Below are positions 10,304-22,900 of a stretch of DNA of 31,684 nucleotides, piece by piece. The notes under the pieces were generated by a model. The model had not been told where the DNA came from and searched no databases. It saw only the letters and a program-made list of their open reading frames with translations. Every line of letters begins with the position of its first letter. Position 1 is the first letter of the stretch. Position numbers and translations under genes: made by a program. The stretch covers positions 1 through 31,684 of the forward strand of contig JAHBMJ010000771.1 in assembly GCA_018398765.1 (NCBI GenBank), given 5' to 3'. The DNA is from Chromera velia (taxonomy: Eukaryota; Sar; Chromeraceae).

Positions 10304-13300
10304 TCAATTAAGATGGCGCTGCTGATGTTGAGTGTACCACAGGTCTGGTCTCTCTTCCGACTCGGGAGAGAAAACTGCTGGCTGCCTTTCATCTTCAATG
10401 ATGTGGACTGAGCTGACTGACTTGGTGACTCGTGTCGCCTCTGCCCTGAGCGCGTCCCGGTCTCTTGTCAACACATCCTTCTTCTGAAGGTCCTCAACCT
10501 GAAAGAAACACATTCAAGAAACAACTCAGGAGAGTCGCGATTTCTATTTGCGTCAGAGAAGTGACAGTGTCTTTGCCTTTTTCCCGTTTCTGGTTGGTTT
10601 CTGTTCCTTCTTCATTTCCCGGGTGATTGAATTCTCCGAAAAGAAAAAGGCTCAATTCACCGAGGTGTCACAGCATCGCGTTATCTATCGCTATTCGTGT
10701 GAGGAATTGCATTCTGAACACAGTGAAAGCCTACCATCTCTGTTCCTTTCCTGCTTTGTTTAGTTTTGGTTTGTTTTGGTTCTCAACAACGCAGAATTAA
10801 AAAAAGGGATTCGCTGATAGGAAAGCCACCCACCAGGAGATCACTTGTAGTCTTCAAAAGGCCCTCCAGAACGCTCACAGAAACCTCCAGCTCCCCCACA
10901 CTCAGTTGCCTGCATGTGAGACGACATGTATGCAAGAAACACGGGACACAGAGCATGAAAAGAGGGGGAATGTCAGAAATATGGAAGACAAAATAGAACG
11001 AAGACAGATACTCGAGCAAAAAGAACAAAGACTTGAAGTACCGTGGGAGACAGATAGAGTGACACACAGACAGAAAGATGTCAAGCAAATAAAAGAAGAG
11101 ACGATCCCCAACAGGAAGAGTCAATTGTTCCTCGAAACCTTTCACATGTCTGCGTGTCCGTGCATTCTGTCATCACTATCACTCTCTTCAACGCCTTGCG
11201 TCTCCCCTTGCTTTCCTCTTTTTGGAATATCGGGTGAGAGGTATCGGGTGCCTCTCACGAAGGGACTCTCAACTGGACATGCACAGAAGCAATAGCGAAA
11301 AAAAAGTTAAAGAAAACGACTTCAATCACACCCAGCTCATGTAGACGGACCCTAGAGACTCCGGAGAGACCAGAGGAGATCCTGGAAAAGAAAGCAAAAC
11401 TTGGGAGGCCTTCCGAAACAGAGAATGAAAACTGGACGCCTCTTTTGAAGTGATAATGTCGTTCTGGTCTCCTTCAGCAGCCTGCCCTGATTCGGCATTG
11501 GGATCCTCTGTTTCACTTTTCTTTTCTTCCAAAGAGGCTCCAGAGAGAAGAGAAGTCGTGAGAAGTGCAAGGGAGTGTAGACGTTCATCTACAGGTGTGC
11601 GGGTGTGTGGCAAGATTGAGGGGGCGATGTTGTCAGGGTCTTCTCCTTCTTCTTGCTCTATAGGTGCAGGGGGGAGTGAGGACGAAAAATCGGGTCCTTT
11701 CTCTTCCTCCGCAGGTTCAACGGAAGGTTTCTCATTGGCACCCTTTTCGTGTTTGCTTGCCGTCTCCTTCGCTTCTTTCCCTTTCTTCTGATTCTCTGAT
11801 AGGATCTTTACCGGGTCTTCGTTCTCTTTTCTGCATTCTTGCGCTTCTTGGGGGGGCTCTGGAAGTCTGTCAGGCATAGCATCCAAAAGGGATATTGGGC
11901 CCTGGGCATTTTGGGGCTCTTCCTCCTCCTCCTCTTTCTCTTTTTCTCTTTCGCTCGGTGCTTTTAAGACTTCTGACATGACTACCCCTACCGATGATTG
12001 GCGTTGGGAGTCATGTGGAAGTGTGTCAGGGGTGGCCTTTTGTTCGGCCGATTTGATGTCAGGGGCGATGGAATTTTTGCCAACGTGGGGGACACCACTT
12101 GTTGCAGCACACTGGTCTGAGGCTGCAGGAATGTCCTCGAGGTTCTCATTTTGACTGTTGACAGGGGTGACAGCGTTCTCTCTTTTTCTGTCAGGGGTGA
12201 CATTTTGCTCTCGTTGATCTGGGAGGTCTTCCGTGCCGTCGACAGTGTCCGGGTTCCGTCTGTCTTCCTGGTTTGGGCTCTCTCTCCCCGGTGACTCTAG
12301 CGTCACCCTTGCGGGTGTGTGCGTGTGCCCGGGTTCACTGTCCAACAGACCGTCTTCGCTTTGTTTCTTCTCATTTCTTTCCAAACTCTCCCCCTCGACC
12401 ATCCCGCTCTTTTGTTTTCCATCTTCTCGTCCGTCTACCTCTGTTTCTCCCTTCTCTGGGTTTTTCTCCTGAACCTCCGGCACATCTTCCTCAAGAGCCC
12501 CAACGTCAAGGGGGAGAGGGGGGAGGGTGTCGCAAACCAACGAGACTGAAGAGGCAGTGATTGTCTGTTGTATTGATTGGATGGTAGGTACGTCATCCTC
12601 CTCGGGAGACTCCGACTGCCCCTCAGTCTCTGTTGTCGTGTTTTCAAGAGGGCGGAGTCTCTCCACGATGCGAGGGGGGGGAAGTAAACTTGGATCCCCC
12701 TCTGTGTCTCTCTCGCTTTTCTGGTCCTCTCCTGAAGAAGATGATGAAGATGAGGCATCTTTCTCTTTCTCTGCTTTGTCGGAAGCAGAAGAAGGGGCAG
12801 AAGACACAGAAGAAGAACTGGAAGACGACGAAGATGAAGAGGAAGACGCAGCATCTTTTTTCCTTTGTGAAGGGGAAGGAGAGGAGGGGCCCTTCACATT
12901 TGGGTCAACCTGTTCCGCATGAGCCTCTGCAGGTAGTCTTGTTACCTCTACGACAGGCGATGCACTTTCAGACACTGCAACGTCATGTCGATTGCTATTA
13001 CCGTCCTGCCAGTCCTTTGCACGATCTTCGTCTTCCAACGTTTGAATTTGAATGTCGGTAGGAGAAGAGCCGTCAAAAGCAGATTCAGCCAACACAAAAG
13101 CACCTGTACATCGGGGCTCTGACGCTCCTTCTCTCTCTTTTTCTGCTTGACCCGTCTCCTTCTCCTGTCGGGCCTCTTCCTCGTCCTCGTGTCGGCACTT
13201 CTGACGCTGACTCTCCCTCTGACGCCGCACTGCGAACAGCCCCTCTTCCTCCGTCGTTTCTGTTTCTGCGGGGGAGGAGGGCAGCTGACTGCAGGCATCC

Positions 13301-14047
13301 CCACCAGCCAGGGCAGCATCGCGTGCTCGAAGGACGGGCGAAGAAACGGAGATTGCAGGCTGGGCAGCAGTAGACGCAGAGGCGCACACGGAGGACGCAG
13401 AGGAGAGGTGGAGGCCGAAGCGGGACGTCAGGCTCAGAGCTGCACAGAAGAGCAAAGCAAAGTAGAAGGGGAACAGGAAGGACGGAGTGGGTGCTGATTG
13501 TCTTGGGTCTGCCGTCTCTCTGACGAAAGAAAGCTCGTTTCTCGGGCAAATCCAGCGAGAAAGGTGGGATTGTTTCTCACTTTGAATGGATGGGTTGTCG
13601 AGCGTGAGAGAAATAGACTCGCATATATGGGTGCGTGATTGTGTGTGTGTGTCCACTAGCCAACTGACCTGACACGCTCTCACTCCCAGGGGGCACAATC
13701 AATAGACGCAGAGCCCTGGCCACCAGAAAAAAAACAGCATCGAGAGGGTGGTGCTCAGTTACGGCACCGGTACTGCGCGCAAACAATCACAGACAAAAAC
13801 ACGTGTGTGCAACTATACAACAGCGCATGCAACCAGGCTACATAGACTCACCGGAAAAAAATCACCAGGAGATCGAGGGCGAGGGCCGAAAGCACTCGCA
13901 AGTGTTTTCTTGCCATCATTCACCACACCTCTCACTCCATTCTTCTTTCCCCATCGAGTTGCTCCCTTCACCCTTCATGGAATATCTTTTCTTCTCCACC
14001 CATTTAATGGAATGCTTGCGCAAACATTCACCGTGCACAGAATGAGA

Positions 14048-14091
<44 letters not shown>

Positions 14092-16966
14092 CCTTCTTGA
14101 CGTGCACCCCCAAATGACGTGCTCTATTGAAACGAAAATTCCACCCGACAGGTTCTGGACACAGCTGCATGCAGGACGAGAAGAGAAGAGAAGAGACGAA
14201 GAAACAACTGTGTAGAGAGAACGTGTGTTCGAACGGTCTTTCAGGCTCCTTCAGAGAAATTGCATTTTTTTTTGTTTGCAATGCAATAAAGAGAAAGCAG
14301 CGGAAGAGAAGGAGGTCGGCTGGCAGAAAGAAAATGAAGAGAAAAAGGACAGGGAAAGGGAGAGAAACGAACAAGAAGACGGACGGACTGTATGTCTTTT
14401 TCACAGACAGACAGGCTCTATGATACTCTCTTTTCTGTTTCTCTTCCTCCCTAAAACAGACAGCCATAAAAAAATCAAAAGGGCACGGACAGTCACATGG
14501 AGAGGGTGCATGAGAAGAGTGCAAGGAAGGAAGAAACAACGTACCGCTGCCAATTTGGCGATCCAAAACAGATTCTCTTCTTCTTCCCTGAAGCTCATTT
14601 CGACTTCCTCTTGCCCCTTTCCCCTTCCTCCTGTTCCCTCTTCTGGAGGATCTCCCTCGTCTCTCACCAAATCATTCAGAACGCCCAATACTCGCTTCCC
14701 CCTTCCTGTTCCAAGCACTCTACGCCCCCTCCCGAGCCCCAGGTAAAACGCAAACGCCCGCACAGCCCCACTCGACAGACGCGGGAGCCCATCCGAGCCA
14801 ACAGAGACGCGACAAGTCCAAGGAGACACCGATGGAGTCTGGCCACTCTCAGGCGCATTCACCTCACTCTCGTCAGACTGAGAGGGACGCACGACTAGAC
14901 AGGGCCGTCTCTTCCTCTGAAGGAACAGCTCGAAGTCGTTTCTCGGTCTGCTCAAAAACTCCCGGAGCTTTGCGTTCTCAGAAGACCAGTCGTTCTCCAT
15001 GAAAGGATTCACACTCGACGCAGACGGCCGCCCCGTCCCCGTCTCTCTCCATTCCGTCCTGGCTCTGCAGTCTGAGAGGAACTGCTCGAGGAGGGAATCT
15101 CTGAGAGGGGAGGTCCGGAGAGCCCTTCCCATCTGAGAGAGGTGCTCCTTCTGTCGGGGGTGCTCCCACTGACGGGTTCCTGCATGCAGGGCGGCAAACA
15201 GAACAAAGGAGAGAAGGGAATGAAAAGCAGAAACAATGTGAGCGCAGGAGGGCGGCAAGGAGAGAGAAATTCTGGATGAACAAATCGTATCGAAAGAAGA
15301 TGAAGAAGAACGGTTCGTACACGCATCATTGTATGTATGTGAGGGTGGAGACGGTTGCTGGTATCCCAGACACGGACCTGATTTGCGGTGAAAATAGAAC
15401 GGCAGTCCCGCTCCGTGCGCGCACTTTCTGTCTGTCAGGTGGAGGGTCCAGCCACTAGGCAGGGGGTCAGAGAGGAGACGCGCAAGTAAAGGGAGGAGTT
15501 CCGGCTCAGCACTCACGTTCACTCCCAGATACTGTGCGTACCTGCACAACGGAGGGGGGACATTCCGTTATTTGACGAAGAGCAAACGTAAAGACGAAGA
15601 GGAGGTACGCAGAAATGCAAAGAGATGGGATCAAAAGAGAGGTAGATGGGAAAGGGGGGATCAAGCCAGAGCATTCTCACACTTTCAGAACAGAGAAATG
15701 GTGGTTTTGGTGCTCGCAAATCGCTTTTGCTGCAGTTTGTGATACTCTATATTCTTCACCGACGCATGCGTTAGTCTGGCCTGACTCCCTCTAAGTGACT
15801 GACTAACCTGACGGCTGCTTGAAGGAAGAGCACACTCTCAGACCCAAAACACGTTGAGGACTGTGTCGTCGAGTCAACAGCGTGCGGATCGAGGGAGGAA
15901 CTGGAGGCCGCAAACGGATCACCTGCCAGAGGGGATAAAGCGCCTCTTCCCATCGTGTCCCTTTGATGTCCTGGCCGAGAATTTGAAGACCAAGAGAGGA
16001 CCCCTCCTTTCAAAACGGCTTCTGCCGGAAGGCCCTCTGCATGGGAGGTTTTTCCTCCTGTCCTCAGTCTATCAGGAGCCCTTGATACTTCCCCTTGAAG
16101 GACTGAATTTTTCATCCTCTCTTCTGACCATGAAGGGAGCGTTCGGGGGTTTTCTTCTTCTCTCAAGCCTGTCTCTTGGTTTCCCTGAACAGAGGAAGAA
16201 GACAGGGTCACAAGAGCGATGGGCTTCACTCTGTCTGCACTCCACGCCGTTTCGTCCTGCACTCCGTGAGAGGAGGTGAGTGCCTCGACAGAGTCCTCAG
16301 TCAGCGTCTTGGAAGAAGAGGACAGCCTGCACAGAGGAGAAGAAAGGGAAGGGAAATTTTAGTTGTATTCACATGGACACAGACTTTCTGGGGGAAGGGC
16401 TTTCTCTCATAGATAAATTTCAGGAATGAAGAAAGACCTTTTACATGGAGTCTGACGGAAGGCTCCACGCCACGTAGGTGGACGACAAGATTCAAATGAA
16501 ACCATGATTGCAGCATTGAAAAGAAAAAGAATCGATAGAGAAGATTCATAAAAGCGCCAAATGACATAGCACCAGAAAGAAACATACAGAGACAATTCAT
16601 AGAAATACGTAGCAACAAACAGAACGAAACCTACCCGAGTTTTCCGAGAAGAGAATTTGAGTTTGCCTTTTGGCCCTTCGGTCCTTTTGTCCAAAGATTA
16701 CCCCAGAGAGAATTCTTGTCTCTCTCTTTATCCGAAGAAGATATGGGATGCCACAAGGGAGAAGGTGCCGGGACTTCCACAGATCTCTGAAGGTGATGCG
16801 CAGGTGTGGAAATAGGATCCTTTGGAAAGAGGACCCCGGGCCCTGATCCATGGAAGGCAAACGGAGTGTTTGACCTGCACGTAAATATGGGATGAATGAC
16901 TCCAGCCCTAGCAGGACTATAGCTCGGATCGGGAAGAACATGCGTTGACTTTTCTTTTGCTGCCAT
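10304..16966 (-). CDS. CEP164-type protein with two WW modules and a long acidic Ser/Glu-rich region (multi-exon)
   Basis: Exons right to left: 16966-16635, 16326-15808, 15541-15378, 15179-14545, 14164-14091, 13772-13669 and 13439 onward, all phase-compatible. The protein starts MAAKEKSTHV with about 284 low-complexity residues. Next comes YAQYLGVNVSAEPELLPLL leading to a WW domain with W315, W343 and P346 (KSG|TRQWEHP is joined by splicing). This LG-x-EPELL-x-PLP-WW-HP layout matches the N-terminus of CEP164 and related centriolar proteins, which act at distal appendages in ciliogenesis. A second module follows (LFWIAKLAALCPEPVGW, W558; TEHHPLD, P584) with its second Trp replaced. From residue 610 the protein is acidic and Ser-rich, including a long Ser/Ala tract (about 12777-12853). 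It may stop at TGA 11326 (about 1313 residues). Alternatively it continues through coiled-coil exons 11272-11146, 10909-10834 and 10498-10304. The N-terminal half is well supported; the 3' end is not. Confidence 0.75.
14051..14085. repeat. (GA)n / (CT)n microsatellite in WW-gene intron
   Basis: About 16 GA units, beginning a few bases inside the intron downstream of the GTAAGT donor at 14090. On the transcribed strand it reads (CT)n. Confidence 0.95.
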
Positions 16967-18185
16967 CGTTGCCCAAGCATTCACCCACGAGACTCAGTCC
17001 GTGCAACCAACCAGCTGGCAATTATTTTGTTTGTCTCCTGCGCCATCAAACTTCCGTCTAATAGGTCGTTCCCTCGTTTGCTCATATATACATCTCCTTC
17101 TTTATGCTTTTCATTCTTGTGCAACTACATCTATGTCCTTCTGACATGCACTTATTAATACATACTTGCGACGTTGCTCATGCACACTTCCTTTTTCGCC
17201 CACCCATCGCTCCATTCGTCCATGCATTCGTCATCACTCCCTTATTCGGCTTCCGGCATGCAGCATCACATGCGGATACTTACCTCTTCACGGAGGGTGA
17301 CGGGCCACTGGACTTCGACCTGTGGGAACGAAGCTTGTCGTTCAAGAGAACCATTGCTGTATGTAAAATATTATATGTGTTTGTGTTAATTTGGACAGGG
17401 AGATCAACTCAAAGCACTCTTTGAGCTGAGAGGGGTGTGAGTTGAAGGGCCTGTGAAGAGAGCTAAGTTGCACACAGGCAGTACAAGCCTGTGCGTATAC
17501 GTACACACATGGTAAGCGAGATTTTCTGCAATCCAATCCCGAAGACAGTGATTCAACTGTTTCGATCGAATCAGTCGCGTTTGTGTTTCCAGTCTGAGCT
17601 TCCGCAGTCTTGTACCTCTTGCAGTGAGGTTGTGGTCCACTGTACATAGAAACAGGACTGTCGTGTGACCCGATGTATATATACGTCGCCTGTCTGTCTG
17701 ACTCTGTCAGAACTTGTATGTCCATCTAATTGAGGAGATGATCGAATCAATTCATGCACGTTATATAATTATATTATAAATGAATTTAACCCGATCGATA
17801 CGTATATATATATTATAATACATGCAGTCTGTGCGGATTGTCTGTGCAACGCTGTATCGCTTAAAATTTTGGGGCAAACAACACATGCATGCCATGCATG
17901 TGATATCGCATGATCTTTGAATCCCATGTATGCAGCTATATATAGCCTTATGCACAATGTCTTTGTAGTGCCTGTATTCGCGATCTCTTTTCCTGAAAGA
18001 ATCACTGCCTTTTCATCTTGTTGGCATTGAAGGCGAACAGTACGTAAAGGCGGCTGACCGTCTGCTTCACCGGTCTGCGTGTCTTCCCTCAGACTGTCGA
18101 TCTGCACTTTCGAACACTTAGGTGTTGTCTGTTCATTTCAAATCGACGTCGCCAGACGGCCCAGTGATCCTCCCAGGACGACAGC
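16967..18185. promoter_or_regulatory. Divergent 1.2-kb promoter region of WW gene and CCDC39
   Basis: The spacer lies between the start codons at 16966 (minus) and 18186 (plus). Near the CCDC39 side it holds a 21-base near-palindrome CACATGCATG-C-CATGCATGTG (17882-17902), a 12-bp palindrome GCTATATATAGC (17935-17946) and an AT-rich stretch at 17761-17820. ORFs in it show no coding signature. Confidence 0.5.
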
Positions 18186-19901
18186 ATGTCAAGCGAGGAG
18201 CCTATGCACGATCCTGAAGGAGGGGAAATGGAAGATGAGGGGGGGATGGTGTCCAACGAGATGATGATGGAGAACGAGGCGGATGAGGGTCCCTCTGCCT
18301 CGGGAGGAATGGAGATGAACTTTGAAGATGACATCATGGAAGGTGATGAGATTCCTCCTTTCGCCAATGAGGAGAACAAAAGACTGGATGCTGAAGTGAA
18401 GAGCAAAAACAGAAAGTGTGGAGAGCTGGATGCTCAGGTGTCCGCCATAACTGAACGTTTGGTTGTGCTCCAACAGCATTTGGTGAACGTGCAACAGGAG
18501 CTGGGCAACACCCAGTCGTTAGTTGACTCGAAGAACAAGGAGATGCAGACAGAGGAGCACATGACTTCCCTTCTTGACCGACAAGCAGGAAGGATCAAGG
18601 CAGAGATCGTCCGGCTCGAGAAAGTCGTGGCTGATTACCAAGTCAGTCCCTTCAGCGTACTCACTTCCTTCGACCATTCCTTTTTCTTTCTGAATAATCT
18701 CTCAGCCCTCCTGATCCTTTCTCTTTCTCCCTCTGTTCCTCCCTTTGTCATCTTGGAACGCCTTGCTTGCTTTTCTATCCATCTACCTACCCACTCGGTC
18801 ACGCAATCGGCTACAATTTTCCGTTTCCGTCGACCGTCTATTCTCCCACCCTCTTCTGACACTTTCACTGTTCATCGACCTCCTTTCCCCTCCCTGCCTC
18901 ACTGCGGTTTTCTTCTCCTCTCAGGATCGCACGAATTCTGTCCAAAATGAAGTTTTCGACGGAAACAAAAAACTGGACTCATTCAAATTGGAGATGAACT
19001 GGAACCAGGAGGAACTCGAGCAGTGGGCCCTGGCCGCAAGACAAAAAGAGGTGCGCTGAGGCTGGGTGGTGGTTGGGTAGGTGGTCTGACTTCATTGCTT
19101 TGGAAAAGACAGCGGCATGCACCGATGGATCCAGCAATCTTTAGGAGCCTTCGATTTCGGGCTCTGGCAATGTGGTAAAGGGGCTAAGTTCTTTCTCTTC
19201 TCTTTCCAATCTGGAGCCTCTTGGTTCTCCTCTTCGCTTGCTCTCTTCATTCGCCTGTTCGTTCCTTTTGTGTGGTTTGTCGAAATCAAAAGTCTGCATG
19301 CACTTTTCTGTTCTTCCCCCCTTCAACTTTCTTTGTGTCCTTTTGTGTAATCTCTTCCTTCAAACGATGAATTCTTTCTTCCAGAACGGCGTTCTTCTGT
19401 ATCCCCCCCGCGTCATTCCGATCTGTTCGTCTACCTGTTGTGATTCTTTCAGGAGGATGCGCTCTCTCTGGAACGTTACAGGAGAGCCGACGAGGTGAAA
19501 ATTCGGGATCTGACGCAGGCCATAGAGAAATTGACGGTCGGTCAGCCGGTTGGTTGGTTCGTCAGTTCGTCTGTGCGTGTGTCAATAGACAGAGAGAAGG
19601 AAAGAGAGAGAGTCACAGAGACCGAGAAAAAACCGTTCTTGCCTCTCGAAATCGGCATTTAAGCCTAATAGAAAATTTTATGGAGTAGGTGAGTGAGTTC
19701 GTGAGTCGGTCGAAAGAGGCCAGCCGAAAAGAGCCCCGAACACAGCCAGCCAGACTTCTCGTCTCTGCTCTTTGACAGACTGGGACGCGAAGAGAGACAG
19801 AGCTTGCCTGTACACACATTGCGCGTATGTGCATGCACTACACGCACTGTACGAATTCACTTTCTCTTTTCTCCATGTCTGTCGGTCTCCCTGTCTCTCC
19901 G

Positions 19902-19935
<34 letters not shown>

Positions 19936-22900
19936 CCCCCTTGTTTGTATGCAGATTGAGCTGGCAGACACGAAGGGAGAGTTGAACAAAGAAGTCACAG
20001 AGACCCAAGCAGCCCAGATAGAACTCGACAGGGTGGCAGAGCACTTCAAGAAACTGCATCTGGACAGGCACTCGCTCATCAAACAATGGTTGGTCAGTCG
20101 GGGCATCGATGAGAGGGGTGGACTCTTGCTTGAGTTTTGATCGGGAAGGAATCCTTTCTTTCTTTCTTTGGATCTCTCTACTGGATCAGGTTGCTTCTAT
20201 GGAGAGCTGCGCTGTTCCTCCTTGAGCCTTCGCCTGTCTGTTCTGCCTTGGAACTTTGTGGGAGGACTCTCACTGTCCGGTCATTTTCTACCTTCACTCC
20301 CTTCGCTCTGCTTTCTGAGGGAAGGTGAAGAGACCAAAGATGATTTGATGGAGGTCTGCATTGCGATCACAGCTTCCACTAGACTTTCTGACTATTTGTC
20401 CCTTTCTTCCTTTTCTGTTTCCTTGTCTCCTTCCTTTGTTCTCAGGGAGGATGCGGTTTCTGCAATGCGGAAGAGGGACAGCGCCATAGAGCAGTTGGGA
20501 GAGAGATATGCAGAGATCCAGAAGGAAATCCAACAGAAGAAATCCAAGCTCGGTCAGTCAGTTGGTTTGTCGAGTAGGCAAGCACTCAGGCAGACTCGGT
20601 GACCGTCAGCCCTCCAGCCAAGTTCCTGATGATGATTTTTTGTCCGTCTAGAAGTTTTTGTGCATGTTTCTTCCTCCTCTCTCTAGTATTCGTTTCTTTG
20701 TCTCTCTCTTCTTGAACATCTAGAAATTTGGGGTTGAAGAGACAGACAGATGTCTGTTTTTATCCTTTGACTTTCACACTGATTGCATTGACGACCGCAA
20801 AACGCAGTGAGTGTGATGGACTTCTGGCCCTTCTCTCTTTCTGTTCGTTGTTTTTTTCGTGCAGAGCGCAACAAGGCGTTTCTTGCCCACGAAAAGAGCA
20901 ACAACAAGCAGTTGGAGGTTGAAATCACCAACACGGATCGACAACTGGTCAGTTCAGTCAACACAGCAGAACAAAGGAACGAATGAACGAATTGAATTTT
21001 GAGAGGAAAAAGAATTGTCAGGGAAGGAGGTGGGAACTTGGAATGAATGAATGAAGGAAGGAAGGAAAAGCCCTTCAACCATTTAGCACGTCTCCTGTAC
21101 AACAAACCACACAAGAAGACACATTTAAACCCCATGTGGAGGTCTCTCACCCTGACTTGCTCTCTTCTCCCGCTCCGTTTGACTATCGAATAGAATTGAT
21201 TGTCTGCAATGACTTTTTTGCTGTCTTCTTGTCTGAACTTTCTTTCTCCTCTAATCTGCTTGCAGTCCCACATCCGTCTCGAGCTTCTGGATGAGAAGAA
21301 GGCCCTCGCCTCCTTCAAAGATCAGTGCGACGTGTTGAGACACCAGATGAGTGCGGAGGCGACGGAGATGTCCCACAGAAGGACCCAGCTGGCCTCTTTG
21401 CAAGACGCTCTGGATGAAAAGAAACACAGACTGATGCATCTAGAGAAACGCTACGCTGCGTCCAAGTCCAAATTTGATGTAGAGGCTATGGAGGCTCAAA
21501 ACAAAGAGAACCTCGCTAGAGATGCAGCCCTGTTGTTGGATGAATTGACTGAAAAGCAGAGAGACGTGGAGAAGGAGACTAAAGTCGTGAAGGATGCGTT
21601 GTTCAAAGCCTCACAGGAATTGTATCAATTGAGAGAGCAGGAAGGAAATACGTTGGGAGAGATCTCAGGAGCACAGGCGAACAGCAAGACGTTGCAGTTC
21701 CAAATCCAGAGGCTGGACCAGGAGAGACGGAGACAGTTCCAACTGATGTACAAGGTCGACTTTGAGTCCCAAGTCATGCAGAGGAAAGTCGCCAGAGTTT
21801 CCGGTCAGTCGTTCCGTAAATTGATCCCTGTATGACCTTCTCTTACTTGTCTCTATGCTTGTCTCTCACCCTGTCCCAGTCTCTGTCCGTCTGTCTGCCC
21901 CTCTGTCTGTCCGTGGGAGAAGAAGAGACATACAGTCTATCCGTGGGAGAAGAAGAGGCGTAGAGTCAGTAGGTGGACTGTTGAAGGCCAGCTGTCAGTT
22001 TGCTTCTCTTTGTTTTTCTGCACCTGTCTGTGTGCGGTGAGACACCTTGATAGACGATTTCCTGGGGATTATGAGACAAAAACATAAGAATCAGTTGATG
22101 CGATGATGGCAAAAGACTGCGTGCGCCACTTGCTCCATTAACAATGTTCCAATCGATCTGCACGCCATGCTGGTCGAGTGCAGGTGAGAGGACGATGGAG
22201 GAGAAGTTGGAGTTGTCGAACAAGATAGAGAATCTGGAGGCCTCCCTCGCACAACAGACAGAGCTCTGGGACACAGTCGTCAAACAAACACGACATCTGG
22301 ATGCAGAACTGAGGTGGGTGGGTACTTACTTTGCGTGATTGATGATTGGTGCCTCTTCATCCTTTTTTTTTCAAACAAATTGATTACATGAGTTGTCAAT
22401 CAGACTCGAGAACCCGTCCAGATGACTGAAATTGGATTGGTGCATTCGCAATTCGGAAATCGCCTTTCGCCTTTTCTTTTGTCCATCCATTTTTTCTCTT
22501 TTGCGTTTCTTCATATTTCCCCTTCACTTTTTGGGCTCTTGTTCCTCCTTCTCCCTCCCTCCTTCCGTCTACAGAGCTGCCCAGAGAGCCGCAGAGGAAC
22601 AAAAGAAGGAGAATACGAAGAGCCAAGGAGACGTGGAGGGCATAGAGGCAGAAAACAACAGTCTCACCAGAGCAGTGGAGACCCAGTCAAGAGAGAAAGA
22701 GGACGTGCTGGTGCAGAGAGACATCCTCAGACTGGAGGTGAAAAAGCTGCGATCTCTGCTGTCCCACAAGACGGAGGGACTTTTGAGTCATCAGAACAGA
22801 AAGGAGCAGCTGTCTCTGACTGCACAGACAAAGGAAAAGGAAATTTCAGTCCACAAAGAAGTCCTGCAAGCACAAAAGGTCAGCTGGGGTTTGCAGAGAG

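Noticed and set aside
12233-12922. Several plus-strand ORFs of 70-130 codons opposite the acidic region
   Set aside because: They are the complement of GA-rich Glu/Ser codons, giving Ser/Phe/Pro-rich translations without motifs.
13439-13698. Signal peptide or membrane helix (FPFYFALLFCAALSL) at the start of the long WW-gene ORF
   Set aside because: This is translation of the pyrimidine tract just before the acceptor at 13440. The preceding exons join in phase at 13439, so it is intronic.
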